Below are positions 52,668 through 62,838 of a stretch of 64,000 nt of DNA, in pieces (the stretch's first letter is position 1; each line of letters starts with the position of its first letter). The position numbers were made by a program, and so were the translations under genes. The DNA is taken from positions 3,906,001 to 3,970,000 of the forward strand of contig JAGVVL010000022.1 of the NCBI GenBank assembly GCA_018287875.1, in the 5' to 3' direction. The notes under the pieces were generated by a model. It saw only the letters and a list, made by a program, of their open reading frames with translations, did not search any database and was not told where the DNA came from. This DNA is from Nigrospora sphaerica. Its lineage: Eukaryota; Ascomycota; Sordariomycetes; Amphisphaeriales; Apiosporaceae.

Positions 52668-53825
52668 GGTGCTGGTCGTGTTTGCTGGGAGGGCGACCAA
52701 GCTTGATCGAAGCGCCAGCAGATTTGGATAGAAGGTGCGAGTCCGAAGGGCCGCCGGTGGCACCCAGTTGACTCACTGTCCGGGCGACCTACCTGGGCTT
52801 AACTTTCCCGCTTGATACCCCCCAAAGCCTTGGGCCGGTGCGAATACTAAGAGGCAATCTTGGTTAGTAGCCGGGAAGTCGCAGGCAGGGCAGCATGGCT
52901 GACCGAGAAGGCGATCACGTGTGGGGAGACGGCGACACAGGCCAAAGTCGTAACAGGGAAGCCAGTAGAACAAATTTCCTGGTGTATCCATGCTTTGCGC
53001 ACGTCCCAAGCAAGTACTCACATGTATGTAAGACGGTGGTCAAATGGTAAGGAGAGAGTGCTGCCAGTGTGCAAGACGATGGCGATTGCAACGGTTAGGT
53101 GGGATGTGAAGCATCCACGGCCCAGCTGCCGGTATTGGAGTTGGCCAGTACGTGTGCAGACCTGGTCTTGATTCGTTAGGTACCTCGCACATCCACTACT
53201 TTTAGTAGCCCACCATGGAACAGCGGGACGGTTCGTCCAACAGAGCCCAAGCTCTCCTCCAGCTTCCATCGATGCATCGCCCGCAAGTTCTGTGGGGGCG
53301 CTACGGAAGGCCACTTTCCACCCAGTCAGCGTGAAAAGGTCCGCGCACCTGGTGGATATTGAACCCGTGACTGCTCAGCAAGTCTGGTAGTTAGTTGCGC
53401 GTATTTTAGAAGACACCGGTTGCCAGCGAAAACGCGCTCGTGTGGCCCGTGCACCGCTACTAACGCGTTTCCCTTGCCGTCATTCTCAGCCTCCTTCACC
53501 ATCCGAGCCGTCAACCACGCCGATTGATTGCTCTCTCCTCGCCGGGCGCTTTACGTATCGCTGCATACATACCCACGTATACGCCCACTTGAAAACACCC
53601 CGCTAGCATCTTTTACCATCCCGAGGTACCCGCCTGGCTCGCCTCAACCCCCCGGACGACGTCTCAGCCGCAATGCTGGAGGGTGGCGGCCACAGCGATC
53701 CCAGTCCTCCCTAGAGCCCCGTCCAGTCTGAGCAGGCCAGCCCGTATCCTCGCGATAACTCACCGGCGTCCTTCTGTTTGCCCATTGCCGGTACAGACGC
53801 CGACCTGGGCCAACCCTTCATCACC
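52668..53825. other. divergent promoter region of med11 and taf5
   Basis: About 1.16 kb between two start codons on opposite strands. No coding frame is supported. A pyrimidine-rich stretch lies before the TAF5 start. Confidence 0.6.
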
Positions 53826-56801
53826 ATGTCGAACCCCCCACCCAGCAGTGGTGCCGGCCAGACTGGCACTGGTTTCACCCCACAGCCAACCACGACACCC
53901 GGCCCGGCGGTCACCACCACGGCAGCAAATGCCACGACGTCGTCCACGACAGCACCGCCCAGCAACCAGCAGAATTTGAACCAAATTGTGAGTTCCAGCT
54001 TTGATGTTCTGCTTCCTGTAGTGCCGTGAGCTTGAGTTCCATTTCACTTTCCGTCTATGAATGCCCTTCAGGTTGTGGCAAGTGCCCCTACCTGGTTGGC
54101 GCCTCGAGGTTGCTGCCGTTTAGCTATTGGCAAGCGGTGCGGCGCAAACGCCCCAAATCTTTGCGCTACCGTGCTTCATGTATGCCATGTCCGCATATGA
54201 CGAGAATGGAAGACAGCCTGTCCAGTCGCCGTACGGAAGAGTTCCAGTGTGCGAGATGCCCGATTCGCAGCTGTCCTCCAGGTCATTTCCTAAACGATCC
54301 TCTCGCTTCGCACTCCCATCTTGAAGCCCCACCACCTTCAAGTAATGCTTCATCCATCCATCTATTCCACCACGGACCATCATCAAGCCTTTCTCAGTCC
54401 GGGGTCTTGTTTTGAGCCGAAAACGCTGCGGCATCACCCGTACTCGATACTGTTTCTCATCCGATCGTGGTCTGGCCGCCACCATGGCCAACGCCAGCAG
54501 CTCACCGCCACGGTTCACTAGCAGCACGTTCTCGCCGATTCGCGACGAGAAATATTTCGCCAGGCGGGCCAAGCTAATGAGACCGCAGGTTACGGATTAT
54601 CTTCTGAAGCGCGGCTACACTCACACGGAGGCTATATTCCGCAAGGAGGTGCAGAACGTGGACGCAAATGGACGTCCTCTTAAGAACAATGACGAGATGG
54701 GCCCCAGGAAGTACATGCGAGCCTTTGTCCATCTCGATAAGTGGGTTGAGAACTCGCTTGACCTCTACAAGGTTGCTGCCCTCCCCCATCCTCCAGTCGC
54801 CATTGCTAATCCCACCCCAGTTCGAGCTCGGCAAGGTGCTATGGCCCGTCTTCGTTTATTCCTACCTCGACCTTGTCGAGGCCAATGAGCTCGACGAGGC
54901 GAAGGAGTTCATGGAAACGTTCCGTCCCCGCTTCGAGAATGTCCACGTTGAGGAGCTGCGCAGTTTAGCCCTGGTTACGCTGCCAAGCCATGTGAAGGAG
55001 AACTCGGTGGCCAAGCTGTATCGCGAGCACAAGTACAATGTGCCACTTAACAAGTTCGTCGTCGGCACACTTTTCAACATGCTCGAGAAAGACGAGGAGC
55101 AAGGAGGTGCCTGCCTGCGCAATCTTCTGAATCACTGCTGCAAGATCGATGCCGTCTCTCGCGGTCCCATCGAACCCTTCAGCTTCGAGGCCATCTACCG
55201 TCGCTCCCGCAACATGGAGCTGGACGACATCGACGCGCAGGAGGGCATTCCCGGCGCCAACACCAAGACTGGTGTCTCAAACCGAGATATCCTCAGCAAC
55301 AAGGCCGCGCTGAAACTTGGTCCCTTGCCGATGGAGCCCGAGCTTCGTAGCGATGTCCTCGCCGAGCTTGAAGAGGAGGACAAGATCAACCCGCCTCCAG
55401 ACGGCACGCACAGTCTTGTTGATGAGTTTAACATGCTCCATCCCATTAAGAAGGAATCCGGTGACTCTCCTCAGCGAACCGACATCCCCTACCCGCCTTC
55501 GCGAGCAAGAGACGTCGTCATGGAGATACAAAAGACGCGCGAAAACCGGGACCGCTTCCGGATTGAGGACCGTACGGGCGGTGTTGGGCCTGCTGTTTCC
55601 GTGTGCATGTTTACCATCCACAACAGCCTGGGCAAGTAAGCAGATTCTTTTCCATCTCGGTCTTCTGGTAAATCAGCAGCTAATCGTGCCCAGCGTGTCG
55701 GCCATGGATTTCTCACAGGACCAGGAGCTGGTCGCTGTTGGTACCACTGATTCGTATATTCGCGTCTGGTCGCTCGACGGCAAGCCTCTTAAATCTACAC
55801 TGCCGACCGAAAAGGACTTGAAGGTCAACAACCGCAAATTGATCGGCCACTCTGGACCCGTTTACAGCGTCGCCTTCTCCGACGCCGCATCCAAGGCAGC
55901 TGTTGACCGCTTTGGTGGTGGCCCCGCCGTGGATACCAACGCCAAGCTCCTGCTTTCATGTTCGGCCGATGGCCAGGTCCGGCTGTGGTCGCTTGATGTC
56001 TGGACATGCCTCTGCGTCTACCGTGGACACGACGGGCCCGTCATGAGTTTGTCCTGGGGTCCATTCGGCCACTACTTTGCCAGCGGTGGCTGGGACAAAA
56101 CGGTTCGCGTGTGGTCTCAGGATCATGCCTCGGCACAGCGCCTGCTTGTCGGCCATGATACCTCCATTTCGACCCTCGCGTGGCATCCCAACGGTACTTA
56201 TGTCTTCTCCGCATCGGACGAGGCGGATAAGTCAATTCGCATGTGGTCAGTGTCGGACGGAAAATGCGCACGCGTCTTCACAGGCCACGTTGACTACATC
56301 TCAGCCCTTCAGTGTGCTCCCAACGGCAAGATACTGGCTTCGGCTGATATTGGCGGCAATATCTTCCTGTGGGACTTGGAGAAAGCCGTTCGCATCAAGC
56401 GCTGTCGCGGACACGGCCGCGGTGGTATCTGGTCGTTGAGCTTCAGCGTTGAGAGCAACGTCCTTGCCTCGGGAGGACAAGACAATACTGTACGGATCTG
56501 GGACGTGGAGATGCCGGCGGAGGGCACTCGCACAGCGGCTCAGACAGACGGCGGCGATGGAACCGTCGTGGCGTCTGGAGGGGGCTCTGGTAGCGACGGC
56601 AAGAATGCCGGTACCGCAGGCCAGGGTAATGCTGCCGGGACATCAGCGTCAGGTGGCATGGGAAAGAAGAAGGGAAAGGAGGTGACAATCACGCCGGATC
56701 AAATCAGTGCCTTCCCGACCAAGCGCACCCCGGTTCTGAAGGTCATGTTCACACGCATGAACCTGGTCATTGCCGGCGGCTGTCATGAGTCGGAACGTTG
56801 A
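53826..56801 (+). CDS. taf5: TFIID subunit TAF5 (also a SAGA subunit in yeast)
   Basis: Four exons: 53826-53987, 54589-54771, 54821-55635 and 55694-56801, total 755 aa. Exon 1 codes a disordered Pro/Thr-rich N-terminus ending QQNLNQI. Exon 2 starts [20 protein letters not shown], a LisH motif (about residues 55-80). The TAF5 NTD2 domain follows ([21 protein letters not shown] across the exon 2/3 junction; [10 protein letters not shown]). The C-terminal half from about residue 420 is a WD40 propeller with clear repeats ([72 protein letters not shown]). Intron 1 is 601 bp, unusually long for this window, and contains an in-frame ATG at 54484 in strong context, so an alternative N-terminus is possible. 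The other introns are 49 and 58 bp. The end [15 protein letters not shown] is typical. Confidence 0.93.
54484..54588 (+). other. possible alternative first exon of TAF5
   Basis: ATG at 54484 lies in GCCGCCACCATGG and reads [18 protein letters not shown] and on without a stop into the LisH-coding exon 2, with no splicing needed. It would replace the 54-residue N-terminus from exon 1 with a 35-residue basic one. Position and frame are visible; use as a start is inferred. Confidence 0.4.
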
Positions 56802-57072
56802 TGGGAGGGTAATTTACTGGGGTAGGACTGTAAACTTGACGTCGGCACGGCTCGACATCAACATGGATACCCCTGGCTCACGGAGTTCTGGTGTCGTTAC
56901 GGCATGATGATGACCGACATAGTAAACAGAGCACAATGTTGTTAGTCTAGCTTTGAAAAGTTTTGATTCAGCATGCGTCGCAGCTGCACTGTCTCGGTGG
57001 TACGTCCTGACGACATGAAGCTGTGTCCGCACGAAGGTATTATGGGGGTCGTGTAGCCTTTCGGGCTAACAG

Positions 57073-57098
57073 GCAAGCTGCTTTTGCAAGCTGCTTTT
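57073..57098 (+). repeat. 13-bp direct repeat, two copies
   Basis: GCAAGCTGCTTTT occurs twice head to tail without mismatch, about 270 bp after the TAF5 stop codon. Confidence 0.9.
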
Positions 57099-57145
57099 AA
57101 AGCTTTTTGTTGGTACCAATGTCCACGAGGCAGTATTCGAATTTT

Positions 57146-57670
57146 TTATACTGCACCGACGTCTAGGGCACCTTCCCCTGCTTGTCCGCTGTAAATATGG
57201 ATCTTATCATCACCGTCACCGCCTTCGCATACCCTTTGTAGCTTAATATCCTCGTGGGCCTTGTTTTTCGTCTTCCGTACTCGACATAAGACATCCGGCA
57301 CGGTGTCCTTCGCTAGCGGCAGGTTGCACAGCACGATTACTTCTCTGTCGAGTCTGTCCTCGTTCTTTTTATCGGCTGCATGCTTTCACCCTCAGTCTCA
57401 TACTACGTCTCGTTCATAAATTTCACGTTTGAGTAAACAAATCAACCCAGCCAAGCCCTGCTCATCACATATGCGCCTCAAAAACGGCATCCACCGTGCC
57501 TGATCACCCATGGACACTCTAAACAACGAGATCCGAAGGTGGGTAAGGCCGTGCGGCTCCAGGCGTGCCGTTCCGCTCTCGTTTCTCAGCTGACCACTTT
57601 GCCAAGGCATTATCTGCACTTTTGCCGTCCCTTGCGCAGCCCCCGAATCCCCATATCCCATTTTCAACAA
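57146..57670 (-). pseudogene. possible decayed ORF, unrecognised
   Basis: One minus-strand frame reads as protein from 57670 (VQIMPWQSGQLRNESG; FLRRICDEQGLAGLICLLKRE) to 57401, then meets three TGA codons within about 20 bases, and continues in the same frame as DRLDREVIVLCNLPLAKDTV and KAHEDIKLQRV to a TAA near 57144. Three CGA-to-TGA changes would explain the breaks. No family was recognised. It may be chance. Confidence 0.25.
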
Positions 57671-58398
57671 GAAGGCGTTATCGACATTGAATTAGACCGC
57701 AGTTGGCTATAAATAAAATCCGCACGGTAACCAGCGGGCCCGTTAGGAGCCTTGGAGACAGGGACCCGTCCTTCATGGAAAGACACCCCGTGACCGGCTT
57801 CACGTCTTTCCATGCCGTCGGCAGCCTCGTTGCCCATTATGTACCGCCATTTGGGTTGTGGGGGAGTGAATACCTAGGTACGTTACATCCCGTGGTTTTG
57901 TGCAGAGACCCAGGGCAGTGGCTACTTTTTGGTGCTGAAAAACAGCCAATTGCCTTCCGAGGAACGCTTGGGATCTTTTCCGAGCATCTGGAAAAACGCC
58001 CGCCAAGTTGCCTCGGATTTCATGTGGTTACACAAACAGCGCGGGTGATAAGCCACAGTCTTCAACGAAGCCGATCCATTGGCTCGGGTGTTTCAAGCTG
58101 AAAGGCCGGATGCTCAGCTGGGATACAACCAAGCCAATCGATTATGGAACCTGTAGATATACGACAAGTCTGATCTCGCCTGTTCGGATGTTGTTGTTGG
58201 TATTGTGTAGTCTGCCAATAATACTTAGCCACTAACCTATGTTATACCAGGCAAGGCCCCAGCCGCTTCCTCTCCGAAACGTTAACCAAAGCCGATGATT
58301 CTCGCCCACACCAGTGCGTCTCCTTTGTCTCTTATCGAAATATTTCGACTCATAAATCCGGTGAGAAACCACCAAAAGCCAAAAAGAAACAGAATCCA

Positions 58399-61287
58399 AT
58401 GGCGACAACACCAGAACCAGAGGACCGTCCATGGATATCAGAACCTTCCAGCGATGCCCATTCTGCCCACGCAGTCGATGCCCCTGAATGGCCGATCAGA
58501 GACCCAAGGACTGAGCGGCCAACGATACCATGCTCAACGGAGCCAGGATCTAATCGAGATACCATGCGAACGTCGGTGGATGGCTGTGGTACTGATGGAC
58601 AGGCCAGGGCAACGGCACCCACAGTAACGAGGCACGTCCTTGACCCTTCTCGTGCTGTGCTTTCCGTAGCTCTTGGGCATCTCCCTTGGCCGCTGACTCC
58701 CGGATACAATCTTGGACGTTACGCAAACAGGGACATACTCGGGCAGTACATCCCCGATATCCACCCCAGCAACCAGCACGCCGAAACGTTCCGAGCCAAG
58801 CTGGCGAAAAGGACCTTCATGCTTCGAGCGCAGCTCGGCTCCGCTACGGTGGTGTTGGCTATCAACATCGGCCTGACGGCTTGGCTCTTCCTCGACGAGT
58901 CGATTCCCATCGACAGTCGCGGGGTCGGCACTTTCACCTTCGGGCAGTGCACTTCCATCAGCAGAACCAACACAGCACTGCACGTAGGACTCAACGCCGT
59001 GTCCACCTTGTTCCTGGCGGCGGCCAACTACTGCATGCAGCTTCTGGTGGCCCCGTCGAGGCTGGCCATCCGGCGCGCCCAAGAGGACGGCCGTTCCCTC
59101 GAGATAGGCGTGCCCAGTTTGTCCAATTTCTGGAACATGTACAAGTCGCGGGCCCTAGAGGTGTCACCAACCTTGATCTGGTTGTCTCTCGGCCTGGTGT
59201 CCACGGTGCTTCATTTATTGTACGTCACAACCCCCCTTCGCAGTTTGTCTGTACCCCGTCATCGGTTTACCTAACGGCGGGACTTTTTTTTCACGCAGCT
59301 GGAACTCGGCCATTTTCATCTCGCGACCAGTCGTAGCGATTCCGAGAGCCGTAGTTACTAGTGACTTCCGGACGGCCTCGGACAACTGGACCACCTCGGA
59401 CCCTCTCGGGCAACGTGCTGGGTGGAAGACATCGCATTGGCAAATGACACCCGAGGGCGACGAAGCATCTCGCAATAGGTCACTGATCTACAGCCTCCAA
59501 GAGACGCCGCTGCCGTTACGCCGGATCGAACCGAGGCAATGCATCGCCCAGTTCATCGATCCGCTCTCGGCTTCGAGCACCCTGGTGGTGGTAGCCGGCA
59601 ACGTGACGAGCCAGCAGAACAACGGTTCATCGTTGCTCGACGGCTGGGTTTCGGCCTGGGACCAGTGGCCCAATTCGGCCGAATGGATATGCCGTGCCTA
59701 CCAGAGCGCCAACGCCCTGGAATGGAAGTATTGCAGTGCCGAATTGGCCGCGACGTTCCCCGACCCCTGGGTCAACATTGTCATTGACAAGGACTGGGTG
59801 ACGACGGCGAAACTTGCCGTCGATTACTGTCTAGTCGGCGAGGAGGGCAGCAACGAGGACAGGTGCGGCCTGCACGTCAGCCTGATAATCTCGGTCCTCG
59901 TCTGCGTCTGCACGTCGCTAGGTGCCATGTTGATCCTGGCTGTCGAGAGGCGCCATGCCCGCGAGACCCAGGGAAGAACGCCAGAGGACATGCGAAGCTT
60001 GGTGACCCTCGGAGATGCCATACACAGCTTTCTGGAGAGACCTGAAATCCGAACCACGGCCGCCGGCACAGAACACCACCAAGCGGCTGTTGCAACGAAA
60101 TTCGGCCGCTACGAGCTCCGCCCAGACCGAGTGGGTGCCAAAATGGGAAAAAGCATTCGTTGGGGTCGCTCCATCAGCACTTGGACGTGGATTGTATCTG
60201 GCGTTTTGTAAGTTCATAATTTCTAAGCGGCCCCGGCGCCACCGTCGGGGGTAGGGGGAACTAACACAGAATGAGGTTTGCTCTCGGCGTGGCTCTCCCA
60301 TCTTGGGCTGTCCAGTCGTCGCTCGCCCACTTGCATACCGTTGGCGTCGATGCCAGCGCGAGGGGGATCTGGAGTCAGGGGTTCGAGGTGAACCCGTCGA
60401 CCGTCACGGGCGACTTGGGCAAACTCGGCAACGAGCACCTCGGGACGACGGGAAGCTTTCTCGCCAACATCCTGGTGGCCAACAGCTTCCAGCTGCTGAT
60501 GAGCTTCCTCTACCTGTTCTACAACAACCTCCTGACGCGCCAGGTCATCGTCGACGAGTGGCTCCGCTTCACGCGCGCCGACGGGAAGAAGCCGCTGCGC
60601 GTGTCGACGCCGGCCGGCATGCAGCGGTCCTCGTACTTCCTGTCGCTGCCCTTCAAGTACTCGGTCCCGCTGCTGGCCTGCTCGGGCGTGCTCCACTTCC
60701 TCATCTCGCAGAGCATCTTCCTCGTGCAGACGAGCGTCTTCGAGCCGGGGCCCGACCCCCCCCGGATCCAGCTCCTCGACAGCTCCGGCCGCGGCTATTC
60801 GCACCTGGGCGCCCTGCTGGCCCTGTCCCTCGCCCTGGCCCTGGTGCTGGCCATCTTCCTCATGGCCTACTTTCGGAAACACCGAAACGTGCTCCCGGGC
60901 CTCGAGCGCATGGCCTTCGACAGCAGCGCCATCCAGGCCCTGTGCCAGAGACCACAGGACGACACGGATGCCCACCTCTTCCCCATAAGTATGGGCATGG
61001 TTCGGGACAACCGCGGCGACGGCGCCACCTGGGAAGGAGGAGCTGGTTGTGACGGGAGGCTCTGCTTTTCTACAGATATCCAGATGTGCCGGAAGCCGCG
61101 CGAAGAAAAGCTCTATTTGGTACCTATGTTGGTGGCTGAAACGAGCAATGAGGAAGTGAAGAAACCGTCAATTTGGGCTCGCATTGTAGCCAAGGCGGCG
61201 AGCCTGAAGCGCTATTTTTTCTCGCCCAAAGACCGTCGGACAACAGCCCGCGAGTCGGAGTATGCCCTGCTAGAAAGAGGCAGGTAG
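58399..61287 (+). CDS. polytopic membrane protein with DUF6536
   Basis: Three exons: 58399-59219, 59299-60207 and 60270-61287, total 915 aa. Donors are GTACGT and GTAAGT, acceptors CAG, with a CTAAC branch site at 60261-60265. The N-terminal ~135 residues are hydrophilic. The DUF6536 region begins near residue 140 (RAQLGSATVVLAINIGLTAWL) and includes LHVGLNAVSTLFLAAANYCMQLLVAPSR and LEIGVPSLSNFWNMYKSRALE, the family signature. About eight transmembrane segments are visible: near 150, 200, 260, 495 (LIISVLVCVCTSLGAML), 575-595 (across the exon 2/3 junction), 635 (FLANILVANSFQLLMSFLYLF), 700 (YSVPLLACSGVLHFLI) and 755 (LLALSLALALVLAIFL). A Cys- and Trp-containing extracellular loop of about 200 residues with N-glycosylation sites lies between the third and fourth. 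Function is unknown; the family is restricted to fungi. Confidence 0.9.
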
Positions 61288-61719
61288 ATAAGCTTTCGCT
61301 TGGGAGCTACCTATTGCGGGGTCCTATTTTCACACTTCACTAACGCCCTAGAAACATCCCGCCATGCGTCAATGGCGGAAGGCTCGCCAAGGTAACCATT
61401 GCACTTTTCAAAAGAACACGGCATGGCCAGTGTTGGAACTTTTTCATCAAAGAGACATCCAACGCTTGTCGTCGGCCAAGTGCCTCCTCAACTAGCTCTA
61501 TCAATACTCCCGTCTTCGAGAAACGAAACTGCAGCAAACTTGGGTTATGAATGGTCGAAGATGGAAGACGTGGGTAAGACTTTAAAAGGCAATGTGATAT
61601 CTACCTCCACCCCCTTACCCAGTATTTCCTCCGTCCCAAGCAAGAATCCATGCACCACTCCCGCTTTCACGCCCATGTGCCATCGTACCGCGTTTCCACA
61701 GCCGAATTCATTCCTCATT
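61288..61719. other. intergenic, convergent 3' ends
   Basis: About 430 bp between the converging DUF6536 and GH43 genes. No gene seen; it must include both 3' untranslated regions. Confidence 0.65.
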
Positions 61720-62838
61720 CTATCGGGGCTCGGGGATGTTGGTGTTGAAACTGACGGGGGTGCCGAGGCGGACGGAGCCGTCGGCGGCGACGTCGATCTT
61801 CTGGATCATGGCGTAGCGGGAGTCGTCGCAGGCGCCGGCGGGGTTGCTGGTGGCGTGGTAGGCGATGTAGTGCTGGGAGCCGTCGGGGTTGGCGAAGAAG
61901 GAGTTGTGGCCGGTGCCGTAGTGGCCGGCGGCGCTGGCGAGGAGGCAGCCGTTGCTCTTGGTCCAGGCGAGCCGGCTCAGCGGGTCGGTGCGGCCGTCCC
62001 AGGTCAGCATGCCGAGGCAGTACTGGGCGGTCCAGCAGTACGAGGCCGAGTAGGCGAGGCGCGTGCGGCCGCCGGCGTAGAGGGCGGCGGGGCCCTCGTT
62101 GACGGGCGTCCCGCTCCGCTCCCACGCCTGGTCCGGCTCCGAGATGACGCCCAGCGGCCCCGACACGCCCACGTTATCCGCGTTGAGCCGCTGGATGCAC
62201 AGCGACTGCGGCCGCCCCCCCGTCTGGCACGACGACACCATGAAGTTGCCGAACCGCGCCGTCCGCAGCACCGTCGCGTCGATGGCCCACTCGTTCATCT
62301 GCCGGCCGGCGTACTCGAACCCGTCCCACGGCGAGCCGCCCACGGGCCCTGCGTCCTTTCGTCAGTCATGGCGGCCAGTCCCCCCGGCCCCGGCCCCCGA
62401 CGCCCAGGGGAAACCAGGGGAAACCAGGGGAAACCAGGGGAAACCAGGGGAAACCAGGGGAAACCAGCGGGACCACCTACCTCGCAAAACGTGGGGCCGC
62501 TGCCCCTCGAGGTTCTTGGCGTTGCCGGCCGTGAAGTAGACGAACCAGCGGTCGCCCATCCAGTGGATCTCGGGCGCCCAGACGTTGCAGCACCGCGACG
62601 GGTCGGTCGACTGGTAGACGATCTTGCGCTCGGCCGTCTTGAGCCCCTCGATGGTGCGCGACCGCGCGATCTGGACGTTGTCCCAGGTCGTCGTGGTCAT
62701 GTAGTAGTAGCCGTCGCCCGAGTAGGTGACGAACGGATCCGACCCGCCGGGCCGGCGGATGGGGTTCGTGAAGGCGAGGGTGGGGCCCACGAGGCCGGCG
62801 GCGGCCAAAAGGCCCGTCAGGAGGCCGGTGCACTTCAT
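61720..62838 (-). CDS. secreted GH43 glycoside hydrolase, exo-arabinofuranosidase-like
   Basis: Two exons, 62838-62481 and 62348-61720, giving 328 aa. The 132-bp intron has donor GTAGGT and CAG acceptor and contains a 10-bp minisatellite. A signal peptide covers residues 1-22 (MKCTGLLTGLLAAAGLVG...LAF). The five-bladed propeller starts with NPIRRPGGSDPFVTY. The expected catalytic residues are present: base Asp34 (GGSDPF), pKa-modulating Asp143 (NEWAIDATVL) and acid Glu204 (TPVNEGPAAL). The segments SRCCNVWAPEIHWMGDRW, GQRPHVLRG and AYSASYCWTAQY resemble the secreted GH43 group acting as exo-1,5-alpha-L-arabinofuranosidase (often called subfamily 26), so the likely substrate is pectic arabinan. 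The subfamily is inferred from motifs, and beta-xylosidase activity cannot be excluded. Confidence 0.9.
62404..62467 (-). repeat. 10-bp minisatellite in the GH43 intron
   Basis: Six perfect head-to-tail copies of CCAGGGGAAA (plus strand) and four bases of a seventh. It lies wholly inside the intron of the GH43 gene. In the mRNA sense it is a pyrimidine-rich TTTCCCCTGG array. Confidence 0.97.

Larger units (their letters stand above)
56802..58398. other. intergenic region with a degenerate antisense frame
   Basis: About 1.6 kb between taf5 and the DUF6536 gene. A perfect 13-bp tandem repeat (GCAAGCTGCTTTT) occurs twice at 57073-57098. A protein-like but broken minus-strand frame covers 57146-57670 and is described separately. 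No intact gene is seen. Confidence 0.5.

Noticed and set aside
62404..62467. Repeat array as a CRISPR
   Set aside because: Units are 10 bp, contiguous and without spacers, inside a eukaryotic intron: a minisatellite.
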